A stretch of DNA of 64,000 bases. It comes from Taenia hydatigena (lineage: Eukaryota; Platyhelminthes; Cestoda; Cyclophyllidea; Taeniidae). The DNA lies in NCBI GenBank assembly GCA_036345935.2, contig JADWOT020000006.1, positions 19,504,519 through 19,568,518 of the forward strand. Direction: 5' to 3'. Numbering within the stretch: position 1 is the stretch's first letter; each line of letters begins with the position of its first letter. The position numbers and the translations under genes were made by a program. Below are positions 26,401-40,313 of the stretch, piece by piece. The notes beneath the pieces are model-generated. The model saw only the letters and a list, made by a program, of their open reading frames with translations, was not told where the DNA came from and ran no database searches.

Positions 26401-29400
26401 CTATTCACAGCATTTAACCAGTCGGTGCGGTTTTGTATGATGTTATTGTTTCGTCTAAAAGCAAAATGTTATAAATAAGGTAAGCTAAAAATTTGCAACA
26501 AACTAGGTTTAAGTAAATGAAAGAATCAGGTTGATAAGTGTCCTTGAAGCGGACCTTAGTCAGATACTAATTTTCATTTCAGTGACCCATCGTTTACTGA
26601 AAGACAAACTCTGACTCCCAGATCATGAATATTGATAATCAGTCTTCGGACCGTTTGCCAGTTGTAAACAATGTCAAGCTATGCAAAGTAGGTTTCGATA
26701 ACCCTATAGAGACACTTGATTACCAATCGACTATCTTTGTTTTCTACGCAAGATTTTCTCCCATATGATTTATATCATTTTTTAATAATTCACCTAATAT
26801 TGTACATTTTCCGCCCACAAAATAAATTTAAAAGCCTTGAAAGCTGGATATCACCACTTGTTTTGAAAAGTGCCGATTAAAAAATTGCAAACAATTGCTT
26901 TGAAATTGGTCTTCATCTACTACTTATATGCATTTAAGTAAATCTGTGATTCATAAGTGATAGTACGTGCTTCTCGCATAAATGTTATCAGAAACTCATT
27001 TTGTCATTGAAATTTCTAATCGAGAGGGTATAAACTCAAAGAAGTTTTGTCTTTTAAATAACCAGTGATTGCCATGCAGCCACAGGTAACTACTCCTCCT
27101 CGCTTTACCACAAAAATCTACTTTCCCATATAGTTAGCACTAACGCGACATTAGGCACATTACACGTATCAACTAAGCCACAAATTTTGCCAGGCTTTGT
27201 TTTTTTCAACTCGAGTTTGACAGACCACAAGCAGGTAAAACTTGCCTCCCTTCGTGTTCAGATATGGCAAACGTCACGGCCCAAAGCCCTCCCTCTAGTT
27301 CACACCAACTCAACACATCTGATTTGGATTTAAAACGTTTTCAAAATACCATTAGTTTGTTAAAGGTGGTTTCGAGAGGAATAACGCTTCATTTGTTCGG
27401 TGACAATGATACGACCGAACCTTGAATGGTTGAAAATTCAGGAATGCTTAACCTCTTTCAAGTGACCTGCATTCTAAAAGCTCATGGTTAAAAAATTCCC
27501 TTATAATCGGCTCTACTTCTTAGCTAAAAGCTGTGCAGGAAAATGCATCTGTTTTGAAGGTATCGTTCAGAAGACTTGGGCTTTCCCTCAATAGGTCCAG
27601 TTCAGAGTAAAACAACTCTTTGAAGAAAAAGCGAGCACGGTGATTCCCACGCTTTCTACATATTTTAAAGATAAATTTAAAGGGCGGTTTTCTGCATAGT
27701 CGGATTAGTCAAAAATTAACCGTAAAAGCCACCTTAAAATTAATAAGTAGTATACGCCAAAAGTGCAAAATCCATCGTATTTCTCCCGGGATTGATGCAA
27801 GAAGTAGACCGCCATTCACAAAAATAGCTTAAATAATCCATTTACCTCCCCAAGTGACATCTCTTCGTTTTGGTGGTATGGACCCTCGGTTGAGTCTACA
27901 GCGCCTCGGTCACATTGGATGTTACAAACTACATATTTTGCACATCGTTATGGCCTATTACGACCTCAGGCACTAAAATGATTTTCATGCAAGTACAGCT
28001 GCTAATTTGGTTAAAACACTTACGTGGGTCATTTAACTTTTAAGCCCTGTGAAAATTTCATTTTTCTCCGCATTAAATGCCACAAGTGCCACCGAAAAGT
28101 ATTTTAACGGTGCCCTGGAACAGCCCTACTTTAAGACCTTTTAGTGATACTTAAAGGCAAAACCTTTTTAAGGAAGTCCTAAAAGGCGTTAATTTTGCGC
28201 AGCAGAACGGAAGACGGTGAACTTTGATCACTGTGGCCAGATGTTATGTAGAATGTCCTCCAAGTGGGCTTCAGGACCTCTGATATTACGTTGTGCAGGT
28301 GTTGTCTGCTTTCTTCTTTCTTTAAAAACGAATAAATTTAGGGATAAAATAGGAATAAAATGCTTGGGAAGGAGACCGCAATTACTTCGTATTTTGTGGG
28401 TGGCCTAAAAGGAACTGTGTAGTTTTGAGTGTCCCGCCACAACGACTCGTGATGTCGTGGAAGATGTGGGTGTGGGTGCGTACAACCCACTTGTCGGGCA
28501 TTCTTTCTCCCAAGCTGCACTACTTTTTGCCTGTACTCATTGGATGTGATTTAAGCCCCTCAATTTCGCCAACCAACCTTGAATCTATTCCGATTCCGCA
28601 AAAACTAGGAGGTTTTGATAACAAACCCTATTACTGAGAATCAGATAGCCCAAACATTTCGGGCAGTTCTGATGATGAAGTTAGCAAAAATGGATGACGT
28701 TGCTTTGAATAGAGGGTTTTGTTCAGAATCATGATTAAAAAGTACGCTAAGTACCATAATGCCTGAAGTGAGTGGAACTGACGTTATTTGTTGGCACCAT
28801 TATAAATTGGAAATGTAAGGTAGTAAGGGTGAGCCCTACGCCAGCTGATGACAGTGAACTTTATACCAACTAGTTTTCCACTTTTTATATGTGTGATATA
28901 AACATGCTTGCTGACTCACTGATTTATGATGGATGAGAAGCGGCTTTTGCGTTGCACCATTGAATGAACAGCCGAACGAACATAAACTCAAGTGATTCAC
29001 TCCCATCTCACCTCATCCACCCTTACTTTGAAAGCACGCACTCCCTCACATCATAATGACTGTGGTCGCGTGTGTAATGGCCTGAAGGTAACTACTTCTT
29101 TTGAGCCTTTCAACTACCGAGGACCAAGATACTACGACTGATATCAAGCAGGCACTATTCAGAGGACTTACGACCAGTGAATCGGTGGGGATGAAGCCCC
29201 TCCAAGTAAGATCTCATAGCGCAAAGCTAACACGGGGGGGAGATATGTACTTTATTGAGAGATAAGAGGAGGATAGTGCCCCACATTACCCAACTGATGC
29301 CATTTCTCCAAGTGATGTTTATCACTCTTCCCCGGCACCAGCATTGGATAACCAAATGCATAGTGGAACGGAAAAGTGGGTAACAAAACTGAGATGAAAA

Positions 29401-32400
29401 CGGTGTCTAGAACTAGATTTCTGCTTCTAAAAGAAAAAGAAAATAGCAAATCTGCGCGACAAATCGGTGCAGAAAGTCAAAAATCGGCTTAATGACTAGT
29501 ATTTTACTACCTGATTCAGTAACAATCGCTGGTAGGAGGTCTTTAAGGCTTTGTCCTCGCCCGCCAGGATTGTATGCTCTAGTGAACGAAGCGCTAAGCA
29601 GTTTTACGAAACTTTTGGCCTTGATGCCTACCTTTCCATCCATCTATTTGTATCCACTAGGCCAATTGCTGAGAAAGCTGTCAAGATTTGTACTTTCAAT
29701 ATAAAGGACTCATCTGTATTGGAAAAGGTCAGTTAATGAACCCTCGTTGCCGTTTCGGGAGATGTATAGGTAAGTTTCTAGTCCAGATTGATAACGTAGA
29801 GATAAATAAAGCAATGACAAATCTTTTCCTAGATTCTTTTACAAAAAAAATCGGGAGTAACATAAGATGTCCTGTATGAAGCAAGGTGACAGCTACTTCG
29901 TGGGTTTCAGGCGCCCTATGTCATCAGTGTGTCAAAATTAATTCCATTTGGCCTGACAGACATGGATCAAGAGCGTAAACCACCCTTCACCAAACCTCTT
30001 GCCTCCACTGACGTTAGCACTGGGTGGCCAAGTGAGTTATCGGATCAAAACTATATTTGTGATACAAAAATAAGACGCTCTCTCATATATGCCAGCATCT
30101 TCAAGGTGTGCAGAAAGGCGTTTAGTATACTGTCTTCAGTGATCAAAATTTTTGTAACCTTAATGAACAATTTTAGCACTTTTTTCAAAAAGGCTGAAAA
30201 TTTGTGGAGATATTTCCCTCCTCAAGAAGAAGAAGAAGAAGGCATCAAACGGGTCATAACACCTAGTCCATATTAGCCGGTCACTTCTGACATTGTGTCA
30301 TCTAACGCCAGTTCCCCATGGGTCATAGTGATTCAGGTTATGTGGCAGTTGGCAGGAGCTCCCACATCTGCCATTCCTTCTAGCTAAACAATGGCACTTT
30401 CGTTTAATAAATCAGTGATGAGAATTTAAAGGCTGTCTGAGGACACGAAATTTGCCCACAGGAAGCCTTTTCCAATTGGTGCTCTGGATTAGAAGTTGGA
30501 AATTTTCAAAACATCCTAACGTACATATGCACTTCACAAAATTCCAAAGTTCTTATCTGTAAATTATAAGTACCTTAGAAAATATTTAGTGTTTGTGAGC
30601 AAAAGTCAACATCTTTGGAAAACCTTAATACGACCTTCAAAGAACTTAAGTATGTGTCAAGTAAGTGTCATTTTTCAAATTCTCTACAAAAGATTATCAG
30701 AATAATTTAACCCTAACATGATGTGTATAATAACTTTATGTGACATTTTCTCTGACACAATGAAGGGATGTGTAGTTCCTGTTTGTGCAAAAGGGTGTAA
30801 AGTGACATTCGCACGTTGCAACATGAGAATTTTCAAGCCCCTTAATGGCCTTGAATGCTCAAGTTTGCAAAGCAACAATTCGCATTATACTCGAAAAGTA
30901 GTCATTTTCTTTCCTACCTAAAACAGACAATTTTTTCATAATTATCAGCATTTTAAGCCGAATTAGCTCAGTATCCGATGTCTCGCTTCGACTAGTAGGA
31001 TCATGACGACCAACTAAAGCGGTAATTTGTGTTTTTGTCTGATAATTAAAGGAGTTTGTGACCCGTTTGGTGTAGTTTAAAATAATGGGTTTTGACCCGG
31101 AGAAACCTGCTAAACGTATCTACCTGCTTATACGCATAAGGCAAGGAGGACGGATAGATATGGACTAGTCAATCGGTAAAGGGCCAATTTTTCCACCCTC
31201 TTCAGCCTTCCCCTTCCAATGAACTCTCGCAGCGTTAAATGCCGATGGAATCAAATGAATAGAATTTTAACCTATCTACTTTGGGAAGCGAATCAAACAG
31301 ATAGTCTGCATAAGTTTTCATTACGGCATAGGAAGCTTAGCAAGTGGGTCTTACTTTAAAGCTAAGCATTAACAGTAGATTAGGATAAATATCAGGAACT
31401 ATCGAGGTGTGGAGCTAGGAGACGATTGGTTGTTAACTGAGTGATTGATTTGTAGTGGGAAGCAGCTGATTTGTTGGCGATTTAGCTGACTGCCGACCTC
31501 ACAGTTCTAAGGCTGTAGCACCTCATTCACAGAAAACCAGTGCATACTTCGTGATTGTTGCACAGCAGCCACATTCATACAGATCTAAGGCGCCTAACAT
31601 TGTCTGGTAGATGGCACAGAGCGTGAAGCGAACTAAATCAAAGACCCGTTATGCATAATGGCTTTTGAACGAATTATTGGTCACCCTCAAACGATCCACT
31701 CGTTCATCTTTCACTCCATACCTCCAAGACACCCATCGCTGTTGTCCCAGAAAGCTATGAATGGATTCGCCTTGAGAGGAAAGCTATTGATGATAATGGA
31801 ATCAGCAGCAATGTTATCTCCCCTAGGAGAAAGAATTCTTCAGATAAAGAAGTTTGAAATTTAATAAATCCGACTCCATTCGAAAAATGCATTTCATCAA
31901 CCAATTCTGTCCTTTTGGTTGGTACACAAGTTCTGCTATTTTTGCAAATTAATAGCTTGTTTTACGAAAGGCCTAAAATTTTCATTGGCTATCGTGAACC
32001 ATAAGAAGCATAAGTTTGTTTTTTGAACCCCTCGGCTTAAATGCATGGGTCTCATAAAAAACTAACTTGATCATGTGATAAGCGTTTTGGCTATGAAGAA
32101 GGGTAGTTCCATTTTTCGGAAAAAATTGTTTCTCATCAGAAGTTAGTTTGGTCAAGTTAGTGTATCCCTACTGCCGATTTCAATATTGGGAACCAAACAC
32201 GTTTTCCTCCAGGAGTCCAGCCGAATTCCTCAGCCCAAAATTTAACCATGCGAAACCTGTTCTGTTCGCCAAAGTTGCCTCTTTAGCCATTTATGAAATC
32301 AAAAATAGTTACTTGCCATTTTTTTCCTTTTACGTGAAAAACTTACCCTTAGTGTTGAAGAGTGCGCTTTTAAAGTACCAATTTTGAGGTCATATTCCTC

Positions 32401-35400
32401 TGCCAAAAAACCTTTGTTCTTTACCAAAGACAAATCGCCATAGAATTTATTCAAAGAGCCATTGTTTTAAGGGAGAATGAGCTGACTAGTTGTATTCCCA
32501 ATCACGGTGGGAAAAAAGTCGCCAAGATGTGCTTGCCATCAAGTTCTGGTATCCTATGTACTTAACCCACTCATCAATAAGTCAGAATGGCTGAGTCAAA
32601 AATCTCTTGCGTTCTAATGGAATTTCTGGCTGAACTTCCCAAAATAGCGTTAGCTAGCTAGGAGCTAGCAACTGGAACAGTCCAAGGAAACTAGTTTTGG
32701 TTTCACTAAGTTAGTGGAGTCCCAACATCTGTGACTCCTGTCATTCACTTTAAAGGGCTGCTTCTGATAAGTGACCATCTTTCGTTTGTCTAAACTCGTC
32801 TGTTACACTTAAATTTGATGAAGAGGAACGGATAAACTTAATAGAAAACAGGCACTCTGGGTAATAAACAAAGCATAATAACTAATTTACGTAGGGAGGA
32901 CTAGGGTTTTTCTCCCATCTGAGGAGCATATTTGAATTGGCAGGTGATTGTAGGACTCAAAGGAAGATAGACTTTTCAATGTATACAATTGCCTCATTTT
33001 TCACAAAATTTTGCGTCAATTAAATTGGCGAACACTAAAACAAAAATAGTTAAGAACGAAACGTAGAAAATCTGGCTGGAAAATTCAATTATTTTAAGTA
33101 GGATCTTTCAGATGTTTCCAGAGCTGCTATCAGCCAGGAGTGATTTAAAATACTTTCAATCCCTAAATTTCTCATACAATCTTAAGTGATTTCCTCCAGT
33201 CAATCCGAAGTCTTTAAAATAAGTCATGATTTGGAGACGCACACCATGAACCCTTCAGTTTGCAGTTTTTCTAGCCCTGATTACTGAGTGAACTCACAAT
33301 GTTGTCCTAGTGCTTTGCTTCATTGTATTTTGTAGTCTGTAAATAACCGATTACCCTTCGTCTTCAGCGACGACATCCCAAAGTTCCCAAGCAAAATAGC
33401 ACATCTCTCCTTTTTCCAAGAATTAAGACGCCTCAAGATCTCGGGTGTGCAATTAGTAGGCGCCTCACGACTTAGCGGCTCGAGAAATACATCCAGCAGG
33501 TAATTTTCCTACACCCAGTCCGCACCCCCTCCACCACCCGCCCTGAAAGTCGCTTAATGCGAACGGAAACTTTGAAGGCACGATTAGAGACTACGGCGAC
33601 TTTCGGCGCTTCTATTCAGACAGCCATTTGGGGAGCGATCTCAATGAGCATCAAGTCGCAAAAACCCACGCATATGAGCTAACGTTTTTAAGTGAATAAT
33701 GTTTCCATGAAATTGCAGAAATATAAAAAATGCCGTTTAAAAGCATTTCACTAGTATTTTTTCGGATTATCCAAATTGACTTAAGTGTCAGATTTCATTC
33801 CAAATGCGTCGTATGCATAGCTGATTTAAAAAAAAATATTCTTTAAAACAAAATTCCAATCAAATACTTATTTTGATTTCCGTAAGCAGTCAAAATTTGA
33901 GGTTTAAGGTAATGAAAGGCCAAATCAATTTCGTCAAACATTTGAGTTGTAGGCTAATTTATGTGTTCTTATAGCTTGCATAATTTAAGAGCTGCACTTA
34001 ATTATTCCTAGTTCTGGGAATACGAAATAAAATTTAATTTTTAAATTACTTATTTGACCACTCAGAAAGCAGTAGACTTTGAACTTTGACTGACTTCGTC
34101 GATCCCATAAGCTGCTTAAAACGAATAAAAAATCTACATCCACGTTTGCATTCCAATTCAATAATAGATTAGTAAATGCCGTTATTTGGAACGCTTTTCA
34201 AGCTCTACGTTTCAGAACCCTGTGGACATATTTGGCCCGACGACAATGAGTGAAATGAGTTTTTGCAAAATACATTTACAGCTTTTTATAACTGCTAAAT
34301 CAACCAATCGAGAAAAGGGAGATTTCGTTCAATTTGTAATTGGTTTCATTCCTTCGATCTCATAGGCTGCTTGGAGCCAATCAAAAACCGATATTTTAGC
34401 AGCGATAAGTTGCTAAATAATATTATTGAAGGCCGTATTCGAGTACTGGAGTACAGAATTCTGCATTTCTGACGTGCTGCTTAACTGTTCCTATCCAACA
34501 TTTGAATGATTTATGGCCTGAGGCAAAACAACTATCTGTTTAGAGTGAAGCTTTTACCAAGCATTGTTTGCATGTAATTAGGGTAGTCGAATCGAAGGTA
34601 TTAAAATGCGTAGATGTGGGTCAGTCCATCAGCAATGTATGCATTGCTTTGCTTCCTACTATTTTCCTATTACTTTGTACTCCCAAATTGCCAATTGCAT
34701 GCTTGAGGCTATACACCCTACAATCCAAGTTTAAAATGATTTCAGCAATGCAAATGAAGCCAGGATCTCATTAACTTAACTGCGTAGCATCAGCAGGTGA
34801 GGTATGGGATGGAAGACTGCACCATTCAGAAAAGATTTAAAAAGAATTTGCTTCTTGTAATAAATCATCATGTGAGGATGATGCCCTGCGCTCGGGAAGA
34901 CCACCTCAGAATTGCGTGCCACTATCGCCTAAGATAAGCGATGAGATAAGCCCTCGAAAATGGGTATCACTTACGTGCCATTCATTTATAGGCAATAATC
35001 GGACTGACTTGTTGGAGTGTTGAACTTTGCAGCAAAACCAAGATCCAATTCGCACTACATGTTGGTTGTCAGCTCGTAACAACACTCCCATCCCCCAGCA
35101 TACACTTCTAAGGCATGTATCGTTTAATCCTTGTTGATACGGTGTACTCCAGACGCGACTGTCCACTAGGAGTTTTTTATCTGCTGAAGATCAAGCAGTT
35201 TCAGCTGAGATTTCTCCACCCAATCCACTACAACTCTGGGAGGATGGACTAAATTCCTATTCTTGTAGGAAACGCGTTATCGCAGGATCTGCTATCGCAC
35301 TTGAGGATGAAATGGAGGGAGGGAACCGCCTCACCGCATTCCTGACACTGTTTGGTCTAATGACGGTCATCACATACTCTCGGCAGTGCCATTAGGAAAT

Positions 35401-37771
35401 CGCATTTGACAGGGAGTGAACAGTTGGGAAGGAGAAAGCAGGCAGGAAGAGAGATGGTCAGAGTTTCACGCCACCATAGGCAGCAATTATGCTAACATAG
35501 ATAAGTACTTCTACTTTTGTCTGTTTTATTTGACTCCATCTTATGTTATGTGGAGAGAAAAAGATTTAGAGCCAGATGTTGTGTATGCAATAGAAATTTA
35601 ATTTATTTTTCATATTCACCTAGCGTTGTTCCCTTTTTTGGAAGAAGAGGACTCCTTTTCATCCTATTAAAGGAGGGAATCCCTATAAAACTGTTTATTT
35701 CGAAACCCATTTTTTCCTGTTTATTGAATTTGTAGTCGAATAATAGCTAGCGCTGGCCTGTTTGCTTCAAAAGAGCGTCAGAGAAAAACCGGCCGCAATA
35801 GAATTAGTACAACACTTGAACCTGAACTACTACACAGAAAGGTAATTCAGGAATGCGACTACTCTCCGACCACTGTCGTCACCCGTTCAGCGAAGAAACC
35901 AGCCAGCATAAACTGGTGAAGAGCATGTGTCGCGTATCTGTGACGCGGGCTCAGATGAGGAAAACCAGACGTCGCATCTGCGTGACTCCAAAATGTGGAA
36001 TAATTAGGCGAACCCAATCGTCTTCAGTGTCCTCGGTGCAGCCGCCATCTTGGTGTCGTGGCGTCTCAGACATACATCTTTTCGTCGCCCAGACGACATG
36101 CAAACCAAGGCCAAGCTCTCTCCAGCACCGACTGGGTTAATTGCACCACCCAAAAAGGAAACAAGTACTGACACTCACACTGGCAAGCATTTGAAATAAA
36201 TGGTAGGTAATTACACCGCTTCATAACTTACGTGTATTTTCAAATTGCAAAGAAAAAACCATATATATTGCAAATTTTTACAAGTAGATGAAAAACCCGA
36301 AAAAAGCGAAATATTTTACTGCAAAATTTACCAAAATGAAGACGAATTCAGGCACACCAAACGCCAGAGCCTATTGGAATTGATCGTTGAAGTAAATAAT
36401 ATACTCATAAAGAACAGTGGATTCTCTCCTCGACTGGCATTAAACCGCTGCATAGCTATCAACCGGAATAAAAGCATTTTAGCGTTAATCAAAGAAATTA
36501 TTATTCATTAAAGTTCCTCACCATTAGATCGCGTTAGCTCATTTTTTTGTTGGATCAGAAAGCCTGCAGTTCGGTATTGCAAAGAGATCAAGAAATTTAT
36601 TTAAACTAACATATTGAACAAACAAAAATTATTGCTTAGAAGCTGCTAAATGTTCTTAAATTATTGCAGATTTCTCTTCGTGGCTTATGTTGCCAAACTA
36701 TGCAAAAAATGCACTTTGGTTAGAAATGCATGCGACTTGTTGCAGATCATACACCCCCAAATTAATGCGACCGCTTTTCACGCCAAAATTTGAACGTGAT
36801 TACCAGTGAAGTTTGCTGCAAAAAAGTCAGTGCCAGTTTGTCATGCAGCATAGGATCCGGAAGTGTTTTACGACGTTTTTAAACAGCATATATTCATTTT
36901 CGAGTGGATGAAACGCCTTCAGGCATTTGTATCCACATATGAATATTTCTAACTGTTTACCTTCCATCATGTAAGGACTTTTTCAATGTCATAACTTCGC
37001 CTAGGATAAGTGGACAACTGTGAGTCTTCGTAGTCTGATTTTGGCCAAATAATTGGCCCAGCATAAAGTCAGCATTATCCACTTTTTCCTATCTATGCTA
37101 TTTTTAGCTGACAAAGGCGCATCATTTGCGAATGACTGCTTTATAGTTTCCGTGTTTTCCCCAGTTTTCTCCCGCCCTTGTATGACGTGATGAGTAAATA
37201 TGCCTCCACAAATTCCGATGAGAAAAATTCTGGAATCCGGAAATTCTGAACTGAGAAACAAAAAAATGGAGTATCAGTCGCCTTGGTGACCGGTGCTCTT
37301 AGCAACCATCAGCTTGGATAAAGGACAATTATGTTACCTCCTTAAAGATTTAAGTCGCTTTGTAAAAAGGAAGTGGTGCCGTAATCGCCTTATTTCTGAC
37401 ACATTGCTCATAGAAAGCAACTGTGAGACACCTTGGAGTGCTAGCGAATTCGCCCAAACAATTCATTTTTCCAGTTCATAAAGTTTGCCTTACTGAACTT
37501 AAAATTACTCCTTAAAATACCTTATTTTATTCGAGAAAAGGTGGGGTGAGAACCTGAGACAAATCTATAATCATTTAAAATTATTCTTTCCGCGTCTGAT
37601 TTAACGCTCAATAAACTCCGAACAATTTGAAATGTTTTCTGGCAATCGTTCGTTAGCTTGGCAGAGCTCACAATAGAGCGTGAAGTTTAATGTACTAATC
37701 GGTCTTTTTACATTTTATTATTTAGAAGCTGAGGGTATATCAAAAAATTGGGTTAAAAGAATACCACTTAC
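23477..37771 (-). other. Kv4 intron 1 (about 14.3 kb)
   Basis: A very long intron starting GTAAGT at 37771. It contains only short, unsupported open frames. The exception in composition is a GC-richer patch at about 35835-36140, listed separately. I saw no nested gene, RNA gene or TRIM copy. Confidence 0.6.
35835..36140. other. GC-richer island in Kv4 intron with YY1-like motif
   Basis: This stretch is visibly richer in G+C and CpG than the surrounding AT-rich intron. It holds an open 95-codon plus-strand frame (35853-36140) with no recognisable motif. It contains GCCGCCATCTTGG at 36041-36053, which matches the known YY1 binding consensus. It could be an intronic regulatory element, an internal promoter or the remnant of a mobile element; I cannot decide which. 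Confidence 0.3.
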
Positions 37772-38877
37772 CCCAGGGTGGTCATTGTGACAATAATATA
37801 CCAGAATGCTGCCGGAATACTTGTAAAACGGGTGTCAACATCCGTTTTCTCTAGATAATAAATTACAGTTGCAAAAATAATCAGAGCCATTGCAAGACTG
37901 AAGAGAAGGAACCCGAGTTCAGACGCGCAGGATTTGAGCGTGTAGCCCAATATACGGAGACCCTGACTGTGTCGTGAGAATTTGAATATCCGAAAGACTC
38001 GAAACACCCGCAGTGTTACGAAAGCCCCAGAAAGGTTCTTGTTCTCCGGCAAACCCAATCCAATGTAGTAAGGGAATATAGCGACGACATCTATTAACGC
38101 CATCACTGATCGTACAAACTTGAGCCTATCCGGAGCTGCGTACAATCGAGCCAGGTATTCTATAGTGAATATTAGGACACAAGCTGTATCAAGGCAAAAA
38201 AATCCTTTGCTGTATCTTTCACCGCATGAAGGATACCGCCCGGTTTTAGGGTTAAAACCGCAAGAAATGGTTTCGATTATATTTGCTGTGACTGAAACCG
38301 CAATGAAAAATCCGCATACGTAGTAAACAACAAGAGCTGACGTGGAATGCTGAGGATTTTCAAAAATTCTCCAAAGTTTTTCCCGAAAGGTCTTGCAAGG
38401 CGAGAGAATTATGTTTTCATCTTCCCTATCATCCATTAGACGTTCACTGATATCCCTCTTTCTGTCGCGATATTCCTCATAGCAACAGTCGCCCATTATG
38501 TCCGGCAAAATGCCAAAATAAGAGAGCTCTTCATCATACGCAGATACGCACTCATTTTTTGGGTAGTGAAGGAGGCCAGTACGATAGTAATTTAAGATAT
38601 GACGAAAAATATCCGGATCACGATCGAAAAAATATTCTTGAGTTTCTTCGTTATAATAGTAATCCTTTTCGTTTGATCCCAAAAGTGTGTCTGGAAATTT
38701 TTCTAGTGTGCTTCTGTAGACATCAAAACGAACACCACTAATGTTTAAGTGAAGCAGTTCGTTGCTTGGAGGAACGTCGTGCTCTAAATTTAGTTGAGGA
38801 AGTGGTGTTGTAGTTAGAGGAACCCAGCCGAGAGCTGTGGCACGTGCAAACGGGATCCAGGTGGATCGTTCGGTCAT
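37772..38877 (-). CDS. Kv4 (Shal) A-type potassium channel, exon 1
   Basis: One 1106 nt exon encodes the N terminus to the pore helix of a voltage-gated K+ channel. The N terminus ([18 protein letters not shown]) matches the Kv4 segment that binds KChIP subunits and supports inactivation. The T1 tetramerisation domain (about 41-132) has the zinc motif H-X5-C-X20-CC (H104, C110, C131, C132). S1 is at about 181-203, S2 223-245 and S3 256-276. S4 (about 287-305) has basic residues at every third position ([14 protein letters not shown]), and S5 is at about 320-342. The pore helix reads [15 protein letters not shown]. The ATG at 38877 is chosen because it gives the conserved Kv4 N terminus. The donor splits the filter glycine codon (CTG GG, then GTAAGT). 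The protein forms tetramers in the plasma membrane of nerve and muscle (family knowledge). Confidence 0.96.
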
Positions 38878-39558
38878 TTATGTTTCCACAAATATTAACA
38901 CCCTAATACTTTACATCGATAACCGTTCGAAAGTGCGGTGAATTGTATAATTAAAGTTTGTGGTGAAATAAAACAAAAAACCTTGGCCGCTAAAAATTTA
39001 ACTATAGATCTAATGGATTGCCCCATTTTGTTGTAAAACCAAGCTAGAATTGTTTTTTTTCTTGGGAATAGAATATTATTAAAGCAATATGCCATTAATT
39101 TTGCTTACATCTGTTAGTTTCCGAACAAGGAATCAATGATAAAAATTAAGCGGCACTTGCTAATTTGTCAAATTAAAGGTCTTTTTTGTTTGAATAGCAT
39201 GAGATTAACCTATTTTAAAAATTACTTCACGATGATTAATGTATAGGGTTTCGTTACAAAATTAAACAGTTCGTCATTTAACCGTGGGCTCAAAGGTAAA
39301 AGGACCATTTCTTTTTTCCCTAAGTAGTTTGCTAATTATTAAAACCTGCTTTTTTTGCCTTGCAGAAGTCTTAGTATCTAAAGTTTTGCATAAGTTTTAG
39401 GTTTCCACTTTTTCGCTGACTAGTCAATTCGTTGCAAAGCCAATTATTATGAATTCTACGCTTTCATCTAAACACAATAGCAGATTAGAAGGAATGCTTG
39501 CGACAATTTATCAGTATATCATAGGACTACACATTTACGACTTTTTGATCGGGTGGTA
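38878..39558. promoter_or_regulatory. 5' flank of Kv4 gene
   Basis: AT-rich sequence between the Kv4 start codon and the nearest LTR. It must contain the 5' UTR and probably the promoter, but I can identify no TATA box or start site with confidence. Confidence 0.3.
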
Positions 39559-39707
39559 TGTAGCATCTTGAGACTTCATTGAAGGCAAGAAAGGCATAAT
39601 GCCAGGACAGCATACATATATTTGTCAAGCAGGGGAATTGGTTAGAGCATTGTGGCTACTCAAGTGACCGTACCCGAAGACGGTAGTCAAACGAACCAAA
39701 TATTACA
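39559..39707 (-). mobile_element. Diverged TRIM LTR upstream of Kv4
   Basis: It begins TGTAGCATCTTGAGAC, continues with TTGAAGGCAAGAAAGGC and ATACATATAT, and ends GACGGTAG...AATATTACA. These are the LTR landmarks in reverse orientation, with a central deletion (149 bp against 185). The flanks (TGGTA and GTGCA) do not form a duplication. Its sense direction points toward the Kv4 start codon 682 bp away. Confidence 0.75.
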
Positions 39708-39775
39708 GTGCACATATAGTGCTCTAAGTAAGCCTTAAATGCGATAAAAGCATAATTCTTAAGTACATTAAATGT

Positions 39776-39964
39776 TGTAACACTTTGTTTGACTGTCATC
39801 TTTGGTTTCAGTTTCTTGGGTGGCTATATTTTACCAGCCGAGTGGGCAGGCCTCCGGGTTGTGCCAGTAGCCACGATCGCTCTGGTTGCTGTATACATAT
39901 ATATTAATATTCTGTCCTAGTATTAATCCTTCTTTAGACTTCAAGGGCTTTTTAGGACGCTGCG
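39776..39964 (+). mobile_element. Diverged TRIM LTR, plus orientation
   Basis: It starts TGTAACACTTTGTTTG. It has GGTGGCTATATT, GGGCAGGCCTCCGGG and TGCCAGTAGCC in LTR order, and ends TTAGGACGCTGCG. It sits 68 bp from the preceding reverse-oriented LTR. No internal TRIM sequence follows, so it is probably a solo LTR; the 3' boundary is approximate. Confidence 0.7.
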
Positions 39965-40239
39965 GATGCATTTGATTTACACCAGGTCTTGGGTCTACTG
40001 ACATGGTCCGTAGGTCAGCTCACCCGGCTAAGGTATAGTTGCGGAGTAGATGAGTGGTTTCCTTATTAAAGTCGAAAGTAGAAAACACTAACTTTTATCG
40101 GACAATAACGCAGCTCCAAAGCCTTCTTTAAGGCTGTTATGTGACACACCATCAGGACCGTAAGCCTGCAGACAGAGCCAAAAGCCACGCTTTTAGGAAA
40201 AATCTTACCTAATGTTATTTGACGACCTAGAATAGGTAC

Positions 40240-40313
40240 TGTAGGGTCCCGAGGCTCCCTTAAAGGCAAATGAAGGCAGAATACTAAGGTAGTTCAAAAA
40301 ACGAAGTATTACA
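40240..40313 (-). mobile_element. Internally deleted solo LTR with target-site duplication
   Basis: Only 74 bp remain: the first ~50 bases of the reversed LTR (TGTAGGGTCCCGAGGCTCCC to AAGGTAG) joined to its last ~20 (CGAAGTATTACA). It is flanked by perfect GGTAC duplications at 40235-40239 and 40314-40318. About 110 bp of the LTR middle is missing. Confidence 0.85.
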
